This document shows, in pieces, positions 41,592 through 49,957 of a stretch of 64,000 nt of DNA. Numbering within the stretch: the first letter of the stretch is position 1; the number at the start of each line of letters is the position of its first letter. This DNA comes from Lentisphaerota bacterium (lineage in GTDB: Bacteria; Verrucomicrobiota; Lentisphaeria; Victivallales; Victivallaceae), in contig SUVS01000001.1 of assembly GCA_015061885.1 (NCBI GenBank), positions 62,001-126,000 on the forward strand. Direction: 5' to 3'. The position numbers and the translations under genes were made by a program. A model generated the notes under the pieces. That model saw only the letters and a list, made by a program, of their open reading frames with translations, was not told the origin of the DNA and made no database searches.

Positions 41592-44500
41592 TCAGTCCCC
41601 GGCATTATCCGGGTGCAGTTTCAAATTTACATTCAGTTCGATTTCTCCGGCAAAACCGTTTTCTCCCGGTTCTGCGGGACGGAACGGGGTAGCGGCTCCA
41701 CGCCCCTGATAAACAAATGGTACAGGCGATGATGGTACTCCATCGGCCTTCATATTCATAACTATTTCCTCCGGCGTAGTGGAAAAATCAAAATTCGCCT
41801 GATAGCACTTCATGGCATTAAGTATAGCCAGCGTAAAATCTCTGAATTGCATATCACGCATCCTGATTGCGGAGGGATTTTTAAGCTTGAGCTGTAAATT
41901 TTTTCCGGCGGGGGACTTGAACGCCAATGATGCTGATTCTGCAAAAAGTTTGTTATTAGCTGTATTCAGTTGAATATTACCATTTAAAAGAGCATCGCTT
42001 ATCAGATATTTTATGCCGAATGTATTGAAAAATCCGGTCAGCGGCATATCCGATATAGCGAATTTTGCCGTCGGTATGGCAGTTGATTTATTCAGTTGTA
42101 TTGACGGAATCTGCACTGAACGGAATTTTCCGCCGAGATAACAGCCCTGCCAGTTGGCGATTTGCAGCTTTCCATCGCGGTTGATCGACATATTAAGCTC
42201 ATTATCCTGCAATAGAATATTGTTCCACAAGATTTTTGCTGCACTTACATCTTGCGGCATAAGCGAAAACATGTTGTCAGAAAAACTCAAAACTCCCGCC
42301 GTGGTAACACCTTCTGCAACAACATCGCCCAACTGCCAGCTGGTGTTGATCGAATTGAGCTTGATAACACTTTCCGGCGGTTTGCCGGCAGAAACTTCCA
42401 GCGAACCATCTAAAGTAAAATTACCTTTTAACGCAGTACAGTTTACCGGGAGATTCAGATAGTTGGAAACATCAAGTATCTGCACCAACTTGCTTTCCGG
42501 CATACTGAACTGCCATCTTATTAAATCTTTTTCCGGCGGCAGCAACCAGTTGCAGTTTACAGACACAGCTTTACCGCCGAATTTATCAGATGCAAGTTTG
42601 CCGCTCAAAGTTATCTGGTGCGACAGGGTATCTGTTACGCCTGCCGGTAACTGCATAAAGTGTTGTATGGTACCGGAAAAACTGCCTTCACGCTGTTGCT
42701 TGTAATATACATCGCCAACTGTGAATTTGCCGGATCGCGGATCTACCGGCGGTTTATTGCCGATATAAAGCGGCAGTGTGAATTGAGCTTTACGCAGTTC
42801 CAGATCGCCTTGAGCGTTGCTTATTGAACCGGGACTAAAGGATATGCTGCCGTTAATATTTTTCAAATCCAACGCTGTGAAGTCGCTTTTCAGTTCCGGA
42901 GTGGAGGCGGTCAGGTTCCGTCCCAGAATATTGGCATTGTTCATATTTACAGAGCCTTGCAACAACGTATTTCCTGATTCGTTATACTTTACAACACACT
43001 GAACATTTTCACTGCCGATATGGTAATCACCTTTGATCCACGAGGTTTGAGCCATGATTCCCTGTAAATTAAAACGGGAAACAGCTCCTTTGTCGTCAGA
43101 AAATACATTTATGGCAAGTGAACTCTTGCCGAATTGCCCTTGGCCGAACTGCTGGTCTTTGCTTTGCATACGCATAAAGTCAAAATCGGCAACACAGTAC
43201 CAGCTTTGATCTTTTTCCCGGTTGCATTGCCATTTGCTGTTTTGGATGATTCCGGAAAAAACACCGGTCTGCCAATCGAGCAAATGTGCCTGAAGTGTGA
43301 ATTTTTCCGGTTTGCTGTCCCAGTCCGGCAGAGAAAAACCGGCTTTCGCCTCCACAATTTTCTTTATAAACCAGTTTCCCGACAACGGGAATAAACCATG
43401 ACTGCAACTTGCGGAACCTTGCAGTTTATCAGCCTTGTTGCGGGATGCATCGTAAGTTAAATCAAGTTTTGGCTGTTTAACAGTCATGTTTTCAGTGGTG
43501 ATTTTTTCTGCTTGAACCGTGGCGTTGCCAGTTGAAAATACTTTGTTAAGAATTGTTCCATCAAGTTTAATATGCACATTGGGCATGGCATATTCAACTT
43601 TATTGCAATCCAGTTTTAGTTCATCACTTTTCCAATCCAGCGTTTTCAGATTGTATGCCGCTTTTTTCCGGTCAACTTCCAGTCGGAAAAATCCCCTCCA
43701 GCCTACCGGCAAAAGCAAAAACTGTTGATTGGCAAGTTTACCCGATAAGCCGCTGAAAGATGTGAAAATATTCCAGATGCCATCTTGCAACTGCCGCAAA
43801 TCAGCACTGACTGACAATCCGTTGAGTTCGGCAATTCCCCATGGAGTAACAGCGGTAAAATCACTGCAATTCAACGACAGCGTATGCTCATCGGGACGCA
43901 ATCGGGAACCGAAAACTGTTTTTGAACTCATAATGCCTTGCGAACTGTGGAGCTTTTTCTGGTTATCGGAGGTATATACTTCGAAGTTTTTAAATTTGAT
44001 CTGCTGATTTACCGTTCCGGCAGATGCTTTGCCCGATGCATGTATTTCGATTTTCTCCGGTTGGATTGAAAATGTTGTATTGCCGGCAACAAGCAGTAAA
44101 TGCTGTTTTGCCGTCGGACGGTTGTTTTGTTTGAAACTCCAAATACCGGAATCAGTATCCCAAATACCGTTGATCTGCTCAAAAAACAGACCTTTTGTTG
44201 TAACCGGCTGATTGATTTGTTTCGCAAGATAATCTGCCGCCAGCTGCTGAAAGTTACATTCCGCCGAGAAAGTGATTTTTTTCCGGCTGGTGATATTGAT
44301 ATTTTTCAGGAACGGTGTTTTTCCTTTGTTCAAACTCAATTCCGGGATTTGACAATGTATGCCTTTTGAGTCTTTTTGCAGTTTCAGCAGAAAACTCCCC
44401 ATGTTTTTGAACTTGTATTTGTAAAAAGCCAGTTCCGGTTTTTCCACTTTTCCGGAATAAGAGAGTTCGTGTATCTGCAAATCTTTGAAGGTACCGGAAA

Positions 44501-45239
44501 AACTCCCCGTGCCGCTGATAACAGCTTTTTCCAGCACGGCAGTTGCCCGGGCTGGCATACCGGAGCGGAGCAGTATTTCCTGCATGAAAACTCCGGTCAG
44601 ATGATCGGAGAGTAAAACAGAAAACTGATCGGCCGAGGGATCGATAAAACTCTGCCAGCTGCCATTGATTGCCGGATTGTCTTTGTTTTGCCAAAAACAC
44701 TTTATATTGAGTTTTCCACTATTGCTTTGAATTTCTAATTTGAGCAAAGCTGGAGTTCTTTTATTACCCAGCGAAAAATACGAATTTATTTCAAGCGGTA
44801 ACGGCGAACCATTCGGGGCAGGGGGCAGTTGAATTAGTGATTTTACAAATTTTTCCAGCAATATGTCATTGATATATATCTTGCGTTTGACAGCATTCAC
44901 TTTGATTTCGCAATCGTGCAGAATCAGTTTTTTTACCGGTATGGAGTCAAACTTCTGCCGCAGATCACTGTGCAGTAAAAGCTCTGCCCGGGTGGCGGTC
45001 GCCAGCGGTTTTTCCGTACTGCCGAGCTGAACATCGTGCAATATGAATTTATTGAACGCTCCGGCTTGAACCCGTTGGACTCGGAACATATTGCGGTGTT
45101 GCAAAAGATATTCATTTTCAAGTTTGTTCAACCACATCTTGGGCAGATACCAGAAAAAAACGCCGACAAGCAATACTGCAACTGCAACTGCCAGTATGCC
45201 GGAGTATATTATCAGTTTTTTTCTGTTTTTTTTCTGCAT
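41592..45239 (-). CDS. Large AsmA/YdbH-like envelope protein
   Basis: A 1215-residue protein with one N-terminal helix (LIIYSGILAVAVAVLLVGVFFWYL) and a very long periplasmic part made of repeating beta-strand patterns. The C-terminal segment, RDFTLAILNAMKCYQANFDFSTTPEEIVMNMKADG followed by GEIELNVNLKLHP, resembles YdbH and the AsmA/TamB group that form hydrophobic bridges for phospholipid transport to the outer membrane. The match is to the overall shape and the tail, not a close hit. It is the middle gene of a three-gene operon with a PurN-like gene (23-bp gap) and der. Confidence 0.7.
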   Translation of the reverse strand: MQKKNRKKLIIYSGILAVAVAVLLVGVFFWYLPKMWLNKLENEYLLQHRNMFRVQRVQAGAFNKFILHDVQLGSTEKPLATATRAELLLHSDLRQKFDSIPVKKLILHDCEIKVNAVKRKIYINDILLEKFVKSLIQLPPAPNGSPLPLEINSYFSLGNKRTPALLKLEIQSNSGKLNIKCFWQNKDNPAINGSWQSFIDPSADQFSVLLSDHLTGVFMQEILLRSGMPARATAVLEKAVISGTGSFSGTFKDLQIHELSYSGKVEKPELAFYKYKFKNMGSFLLKLQKDSKGIHCQIPELSLNKGKTPFLKNINITSRKKITFSAECNFQQLAADYLAKQINQPVTTKGLFFEQINGIWDTDSGIWSFKQNNRPTAKQHLLLVAGNTTFSIQPEKIEIHASGKASAGTVNQQIKFKNFEVYTSDNQKKLHSSQGIMSSKTVFGSRLRPDEHTLSLNCSDFTAVTPWGIAELNGLSVSADLRQLQDGIWNIFTSFSGLSGKLANQQFLLLPVGWRGFFRLEVDRKKAAYNLKTLDWKSDELKLDCNKVEYAMPNVHIKLDGTILNKVFSTGNATVQAEKITTENMTVKQPKLDLTYDASRNKADKLQGSASCSHGLFPLSGNWFIKKIVEAKAGFSLPDWDSKPEKFTLQAHLLDWQTGVFSGIIQNSKWQCNREKDQSWYCVADFDFMRMQSKDQQFGQGQFGKSSLAINVFSDDKGAVSRFNLQGIMAQTSWIKGDYHIGSENVQCVVKYNESGNTLLQGSVNMNNANILGRNLTASTPELKSDFTALDLKNINGSISFSPGSISNAQGDLELRKAQFTLPLYIGNKPPVDPRSGKFTVGDVYYKQQREGSFSGTIQHFMQLPAGVTDTLSHQITLSGKLASDKFGGKAVSVNCNWLLPPEKDLIRWQFSMPESKLVQILDVSNYLNLPVNCTALKGNFTLDGSLEVSAGKPPESVIKLNSINTSWQLGDVVAEGVTTAGVLSFSDNMFSLMPQDVSAAKILWNNILLQDNELNMSINRDGKLQIANWQGCYLGGKFRSVQIPSIQLNKSTAIPTAKFAISDMPLTGFFNTFGIKYLISDALLNGNIQLNTANNKLFAESASLAFKSPAGKNLQLKLKNPSAIRMRDMQFRDFTLAILNAMKCYQANFDFSTTPEEIVMNMKADGVPSSPVPFVYQGRGAATPFRPAEPGENGFAGEIELNVNLKLHPDNAGD

Positions 45240-45262
45240 TTCAGGAGCAACTCATCTTTTTT

Positions 45263-46177
45263 TCAAATTATCCGTTTGCCGTCGGAAGCGTATTCATTGC
45301 TGATGACTTCTTTGAACTCTGCGGAAAAATCCTGCCGGTAGTAAAGTTTACCTGACTGACAGGCAAAACATTTCCGGGCGAAATCTCTTACCACCAATGG
45401 TAATATTACATGATCCCCGCAAACTTTCAAGCTGTTCTGCGAACGCAGTGCCAGAGCTTCCAAAGCATCGTTCCAGCCGCCGGATGGCTTGCGTTCAGGG
45501 CGGTTGGCGTGGATTTTTTTCAGTTCATCCAAAGTAAGACCTTCAAATTCAATTGGCATACTTTGCGATACACCCAGCAGCAGACCGTTATCCATATCTT
45601 TATCTGCATTGCTGAAACTTTGAGCGATTATCACACTTGCACGGAGTGTTGTTTCCCCGGCAAGGATCGCGGCTTCCACCGGGCGGTTGTGCAAGCCTAC
45701 ATAAAGCCGTACACCATCGCTGTTTACCACACTCAAATCACCGGGGTGAACATTCAGACACGGGAAATCATCGGTAATATTGCTCAACGGTTCAAACCCG
45801 GCAAGCACGGCAAAATCAATGTTATATTTTTTTATTCTTTTACGCAATTCATCAGTCCAGAGTTCCCGCACCCGGCGGCCTTCAGCACTTGCCAGCGAAA
45901 TACTTTTCAACCCATGACTGCGGTAAAACTCCCGGATGCTGAATTCTTCCACCGGAATATTGTATTTTTTACCGATAGCTCCGGCTTTTGACTTTTCAGG
46001 AGCATCGGTTATCAGGACGACCGGATCAGCTGCATTGATTACGCTTTTATCGGCAAGGAGCTTTTCGGCATTGCTGCCGACGCCGGAGAGAAATATTGCC
46101 ATATTAGGATGTTTGCCGTCTGCAACATGATTCAGAAAAATGTTGTCTTTTTCAATTATATCGACAGAGGTATTCAC
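45263..46177 (-). CDS. Formyltransferase-family protein, PurN-like
   Basis: A protein of about 304 residues. The folate-dependent formyltransferase core shows FLSGVGSNAEKLL (phosphate loop), FAVLAGFEPLSN, NVHPGDLSV with the catalytic Asn and His, GLHNRPVEAAILAGETTLRASV, and DMDNGLLLGVSQ with the Asp. A C-terminal extension of about 80 residues is absent from E. coli PurN. The start is GTG at 46177 with AAAGGA behind it; an upstream ATG at 46195 has no good site. It may make formyl-GAR or modify a sugar nucleotide. Confidence 0.72.
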   Translation of the reverse strand: MNTSVDIIEKDNIFLNHVADGKHPNMAIFLSGVGSNAEKLLADKSVINAADPVVLITDAPEKSKAGAIGKKYNIPVEEFSIREFYRSHGLKSISLASAEGRRVRELWTDELRKRIKKYNIDFAVLAGFEPLSNITDDFPCLNVHPGDLSVVNSDGVRLYVGLHNRPVEAAILAGETTLRASVIIAQSFSNADKDMDNGLLLGVSQSMPIEFEGLTLDELKKIHANRPERKPSGGWNDALEALALRSQNSLKVCGDHVILPLVVRDFARKCFACQSGKLYYRQDFSAEFKEVISNEYASDGKRII

Positions 46178-46274
46178 TGTAAAATATCCTTTCATAAATT
46201 TGTCATCTATATAAAATGGAGCCAAAAGTGCAAATCTGCAAGTTTGAAAACGCAAAAAAATGCTCTTTATATGC

Positions 46275-46290
46275 TTTTTAACGTTAAAAA
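46275..46290. promoter_or_regulatory. 16-bp palindrome, possible operator
   Basis: TTTTTAACGTTAAAAA is a perfect palindrome in the region between the divergent PurN-like gene and the secreted-protein gene. It lies about 100 bp from one start and 140 bp from the other. A dimeric repressor could bind here. Confidence 0.45.
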
Positions 46291-46379
46291 TGCAAAAAAA
46301 GGTGAAGAATGATGATTTTCAGACTTGCCAAGTTGCATTAGCGTGGTTATATTTATAGGAAGACATATCGTCTGTTTTT

Positions 46380-46407
46380 TTGATGTAACAAAGTTTAAAA
46401 CTATAAA
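46380..46407 (+). promoter_or_regulatory. Promoter of the secreted protein gene at 46430
   Basis: TTGATG (46380-46385), a 16-bp spacer and TATAAA (46402-46407) lie just upstream of the ATG. An alternative TATATT is at 46411-46416. Confidence 0.4.
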
Positions 46408-46429
46408 CAGTATATTAAGAGGTGAAATT

Positions 46430-47149
46430 ATGAAGTTCTCCAGTGCATTTGGAAAAATCGCCGCAGTCCTTTCCATCGGTCTTGTTGCCGCATCTGCCGA
46501 TGCCGGTTTCTGGGAATGGACCCGTCCGTTCAAAGGCCCCGGCCGTCATGTGTCAACATTGGTCATTACCGGTAATTACAAGCGACCGTTGGCATTGGCA
46601 CAGCTTATCCGTGCCGAAAACCGTCAGCCATACTTGCTGATTCCCGCACAGGAGTCCGGACTTAAAGATGTGTTTTTCTGTCCCGTAAGTGACCGCACTC
46701 CCGGTCTGAAGATCAAACCGGAAGATATTTCCCGTTTCGTGCGTCTGCTCAATCCCCAGAAAATCATTATTCTGGGTGATGTCCGTTATGTGCCCGAAAG
46801 TTATGTCCCGCAGCTCGACGGCCGTATCCCGATCGTGCGTATTGATTGCGACGACTGGGCCCGCAATGCCGAAACGCTCGGCAATATGCTGAACTTGAAC
46901 TATCTTGAACGCGATTACAAGCGTATTGGCGAAAAGTTTGACCGCGATACCCTTTACAAGCCTCTTCCGGCGAAACCCGCACCGGCTCCTGCTCCGGCTC
47001 CGGCGAAGAAAGAAGAAAAGCCCGAAGTTGTCCAAACTCCGGCTCCGGTCGAAGTTCCCGCCGCAGTTGATCCCAATCCGGCTGATGGTAAAGTGCTGAC
47101 CGCCGGTGAAGTCAAGAATGACAAGGCTCCGGAAAAGAGCGACAAGTAA
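46430..47149 (+). CDS. Secreted protein with Ala/Pro-rich tail
   Basis: A 239-residue exported protein (signal MKFSSAFGKIAAVLSIGLVAASADA), with the start set by AAGAGG behind the ATG at 46430. The domain of about 150 residues has two related segments, STLVITGNYKRPLALAQLIRAENRQPYLL and NPQKIIILGDVRYVPESYVPQLDG, similar in pattern to cell-wall-binding repeat type 2, though I cannot confirm this. The last 60 residues are low-complexity PAPAPAPAKKEEKPE and Asp/Lys rich. It is followed by a hairpin and an ABC-2 permease gene. Confidence 0.72.
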   Translation: MKFSSAFGKIAAVLSIGLVAASADAGFWEWTRPFKGPGRHVSTLVITGNYKRPLALAQLIRAENRQPYLLIPAQESGLKDVFFCPVSDRTPGLKIKPEDISRFVRLLNPQKIIILGDVRYVPESYVPQLDGRIPIVRIDCDDWARNAETLGNMLNLNYLERDYKRIGEKFDRDTLYKPLPAKPAPAPAPAPAKKEEKPEVVQTPAPVEVPAAVDPNPADGKVLTAGEVKNDKAPEKSDK

Positions 47150-47156
47150 GTTTATT

Positions 47157-47197
47157 AAACCTTCCGGTGTGAACAATACTCCGCCGGGAGGTTTCTA
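47157..47197 (+). terminator. Hairpin between the secreted-protein and ABC-2 genes
   Basis: AAACCTTCCGG (47157-47167) pairs with CCGGGAGGTTT (47184-47194) with one G-U pair and a 16-nt loop. The T-run is short, so partial termination or attenuation is more likely than a full stop. Confidence 0.5.
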
Positions 47198-47242
47198 TCT
47201 TATAACAGGTTAAAAATCAGAAACTGCAAGGATTTGTATTAA

Positions 47243-48196
47243 ATGCTGAATTTTTTCAAGATCGCAGGCAACACTTTCAAAGAGTCGGTGCGAGAGCCGA
47301 TTTTTGCATTGCTTTTGATGTGTGCGGTGCTGTTGATCGCCAATTTCCCTTTTGTAGCGATTTTTGTTTTTTACGATCAGGTAAAGCTGGTGGTCGATAG
47401 TTCCATGGCTACGACTATGCTTTTCGGTTTGTTTGCCGCTGTGCTATGTTCAAGTAACACTGTATCGCGGGAAATGCGCGATGGCACGGTGCTGCTGCTG
47501 TTTTCCAAGCCGGTTTTCCGTTCAACCTTTATTCTGGCAAAAATTGCCGGGATCATGTTGGCTTCACTGCTTTTTGTGCTGGTCTGCAATGCGGCGTCGG
47601 TGGTGGCTTTGTATATAGCTGTTGATGCGTTCCGGGTGGATTTTCCGCTCTACTACATTCTTTTAGGTTTGCTGGTGCTGGGTGCGGCGATCGGTATGGT
47701 GCTGAACTTTGCCAAAAACAGCAGTTTCCCGGCAGTGATGACCCTTTCCATGTCGATAGCTCTGCCGGTTATGGCGATTGCGGTTATGATTTTCAAGACG
47801 GTTCCGCCGGAAATCATTCTTGGCGATTTTCTGCTGGCAATAACATTGCTCTTTTTTGCCGTTTCCGCTATGGCTACCCTGACTGTGGTTTTTGCCACCC
47901 GACTGGATATGGTATCCAATCTTTGCGTATCAAGTGTGCTTTTTGCTCTTGGTCTGATGTCCAATTACCTCTTTCAGCCGGAAGCTGGCTCTTTGAGTTT
48001 GATCAAGTCGATCTTTTATGCCCTGCTTCCCAACTGGCAGTTCTTCTGGCTGGCGGATGCTCTGGCTACCCGTAAGGCGATCCCGTTGGCATATCTGGGC
48101 TGCGCCGCAATATATGTAGTGCTTTACATCGGTCTTTGTGCCATGTGGGCGGTGCTGGTCTTCCGCGATAAAGAGATTGCCCGCGAAAGTCGCTGA
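47243..48196 (+). CDS. ABC-2 type transporter permease
   Basis: A 317-residue membrane protein with six or more hydrophobic segments. The amphipathic N terminus (KIAGNTFKESVREPIFALLL), the NTVSREMRDGTVLLLFSKPVFRSTFILAKI stretch and the later helices are typical of ABC-2 exporters for drugs, polysaccharides or lipids. No ATPase subunit lies beside it, so it must use a distant one. A bidirectional terminator follows. Confidence 0.8.
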   Translation: MLNFFKIAGNTFKESVREPIFALLLMCAVLLIANFPFVAIFVFYDQVKLVVDSSMATTMLFGLFAAVLCSSNTVSREMRDGTVLLLFSKPVFRSTFILAKIAGIMLASLLFVLVCNAASVVALYIAVDAFRVDFPLYYILLGLLVLGAAIGMVLNFAKNSSFPAVMTLSMSIALPVMAIAVMIFKTVPPEIILGDFLLAITLLFFAVSAMATLTVVFATRLDMVSNLCVSSVLFALGLMSNYLFQPEAGSLSLIKSIFYALLPNWQFFWLADALATRKAIPLAYLGCAAIYVVLYIGLCAMWAVLVFRDKEIARESR

Positions 48197-48220
48197 CAAC
48201 TTTGAAAAATTGATAATAAA

Positions 48221-48260
48221 AAAACTCCGGAAAATGCAAATACAGCTTCCGGAGTTTTTT
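48221..48260. terminator. Bidirectional intrinsic terminator
   Basis: AAAACTCCGGAA (48221-48232) and TTCCGGAGTTTT (48247-48258) form a perfect 12-bp stem with a 14-nt loop. The A-run on the left and the T-run on the right serve both the ABC-2 gene (plus) and epmA (minus). Confidence 0.85.
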
Positions 48261-48277
48261 GTATTGATGCGGGGGAG

Positions 48278-49228
48278 TTAGAAAAGCACTTCGTTTATAT
48301 CATCGGCATTTAATGCTATCATCGCCAACCGGTCAAAACCCAACGCACTGCCGGAACATGCGGGCAGGGCGTTGCGTTTGAGTATATCGTTAAAAGCCTC
48401 CGGTTCGCCGTATTCAGCGGCACCGCGGTTCCGCCGGAACTCCCGGCTGGCTTCAAAGCGGGCAAGCTGTTCGGCACCGTTGGTAAGTTCGCCGTAAGCG
48501 TTGGCAAGTTCCACTCCGGCAATATAAAGCTCCCAGCGTTCCGCAACCCGCTTGTCATTGGCAGAAAGCTGTGCCAGACTTGCCCGGCTTGCCGGGTAAT
48601 CGGTGAGATAGGTCAACTGACCGCGACCCAGCTGCGGTTCGATTTTTGTTACCATAAGTTCGTCGAACATATCAAGTTTATCGGCTTGAAACATATCCAT
48701 GGAGGTGTAACGCTCAAAAGCCTCGGCTACGGTTATGACTTCCGGAGCTTTATCCAGATCAATAACTGTGCCGTGAAAAACAAGCGAATTACTGTTCAGG
48801 AGTTTTTTCAGTGATGAAACGATCAAATCGGTGGTGAACTCCCGCAATTCAACATAACTGCTGCCGGTCATATAATACTCCAGCATAGTGAATTCTTCGC
48901 GGTGTTTCCAGCCGTGTTCATCGGCACGGAAACAGGGCCCGAACTGATATATTCTATTGTAATTATTTGCCAACAGTACCTTCATTTCCAATTCCGGCGA
49001 TGGCCGCAGAAATTTGCCGTTGGCGGCTATACAGTCAATATATTCTTCGGGAGCCGGTCCCGCTATGCGGACAGAGGTTTCCACTTCCAGAAAATCATGC
49101 CGGTCAAAAAAATCCCGCATATATTTTTTGAGCATAGCTCTTTTATGCAGATTTTCCCGCGGTGGCACATAAAAAACCGTCCCGGATTTATTTTCCGGAA
49201 CGGTATTGATCTTGCTGACTTCTGTCAT
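48278..49228 (-). CDS. epmA: Elongation factor P lysyltransferase EpmA (GenX/PoxA)
   Basis: A 316-residue class II lysyl-tRNA-synthetase-like protein without a tRNA-binding domain. FLRPSPELEMKVLLANNYNRIYQFGPCFRADEHGWKHREEFTMLEYYM shows motif 2, and GFDRLAMIAL near the C terminus is motif 3. Length fits EpmA, which attaches beta-lysine to EF-P. It directly follows efp (10-bp gap), strongly supporting this role. No EpmB or EpmC gene lies in the window. Confidence 0.92.
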   Translation of the reverse strand: MTEVSKINTVPENKSGTVFYVPPRENLHKRAMLKKYMRDFFDRHDFLEVETSVRIAGPAPEEYIDCIAANGKFLRPSPELEMKVLLANNYNRIYQFGPCFRADEHGWKHREEFTMLEYYMTGSSYVELREFTTDLIVSSLKKLLNSNSLVFHGTVIDLDKAPEVITVAEAFERYTSMDMFQADKLDMFDELMVTKIEPQLGRGQLTYLTDYPASRASLAQLSANDKRVAERWELYIAGVELANAYGELTNGAEQLARFEASREFRRNRGAAEYGEPEAFNDILKRNALPACSGSALGFDRLAMIALNADDINEVLF

Positions 49229-49238
49229 AAGATATTGC

Positions 49239-49805
49239 TTATGCCTTGCTTACGCGTTCGGCATATTCCCCGGTACGGGTATCGACTTTGACGGTATCGC
49301 CTTCGTTGATGAAGAGCGGAACCTGGATTTCGTAACCGTTATCCAGCTTGGCGGGCTTCATGACATTGGTGGCGGTATCGCCGCGGGCACCGGGTTCGGT
49401 TTCGGCGATGACTTTTTCGATGAAGGTCGGCAGGGTGATTTCAATGGGCTGACCATTGTAAAGCAGAACTTTGCACAGACTGTCTTCGATCAGGAAGTAA
49501 ACCTGATTGCCGAGCATTTCGCCGCTTACACGCATTTCTTCATAGGTTTCAGCATCGCTGAAAACATACATATCGCCTTCGGGATAGGAGTAATACATTT
49601 CCCGTTCTTCCAGGTCGGGTTTTTCGATTTTATCGGTGGGGCGGTAGGTCTTTTCCATACCGGCACCGTTGATCATGTTCTTCATCTTGCAGCGGTAGAG
49701 AGCAGTACCTTTACCGGGTTTGCAGAATTCAAATTCAGTAATTGCCCACGGGGCACCGTCGATCTGGATCTTCAGACCTTTCTTGAGGTCGGATGCGTTA
49801 TACAT
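49239..49805 (-). CDS. efp: Elongation factor P
   Basis: A 188-residue translation factor that relieves ribosome stalling at polyproline. Domain I has the modification loop FCKPGKGTA with Lys32 at the position of E. coli Lys34. The last segment DTRTGEYAERVSKA matches the conserved C terminus. The gene uses C-ending codons more than its neighbours. A promoter lies 55-83 bp upstream (49860-49888, minus). epmA is its downstream partner. Confidence 0.96.
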   Translation of the reverse strand: MYNASDLKKGLKIQIDGAPWAITEFEFCKPGKGTALYRCKMKNMINGAGMEKTYRPTDKIEKPDLEEREMYYSYPEGDMYVFSDAETYEEMRVSGEMLGNQVYFLIEDSLCKVLLYNGQPIEITLPTFIEKVIAETEPGARGDTATNVMKPAKLDNGYEIQVPLFINEGDTVKVDTRTGEYAERVSKA

Positions 49806-49859
49806 GCTTGACTTTCTCCATTGTTGTTTTATATGGGATCTCTAAATCGTTATCTTCAT

Positions 49860-49888
49860 AATATACATCCATTTTCATATTTTTTCAA
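49860..49888 (-). promoter_or_regulatory. efp promoter
   Basis: On the minus strand, TTGAAA (49888-49883), a 17-bp spacer and TATATT (49865-49860) preceded by GATG. Almost the same as the opposing promoter at 49896-49924. Confidence 0.7.
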
Positions 49889-49895
49889 GTCAGAA

Positions 49896-49924
49896 TTGAA
49901 AAATCTCACAATCAGATGTATATT
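49896..49924 (+). promoter_or_regulatory. Promoter of the MATE transporter gene
   Basis: TTGAAA (49896-49901), a 17-bp spacer and TATATT (49919-49924) preceded by GATG stand 33 bp before the ATG at 49958. Confidence 0.7.
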
Positions 49925-49957
49925 ATTCAATATTTTTTTGTAAAAAGGTGGAGATAT

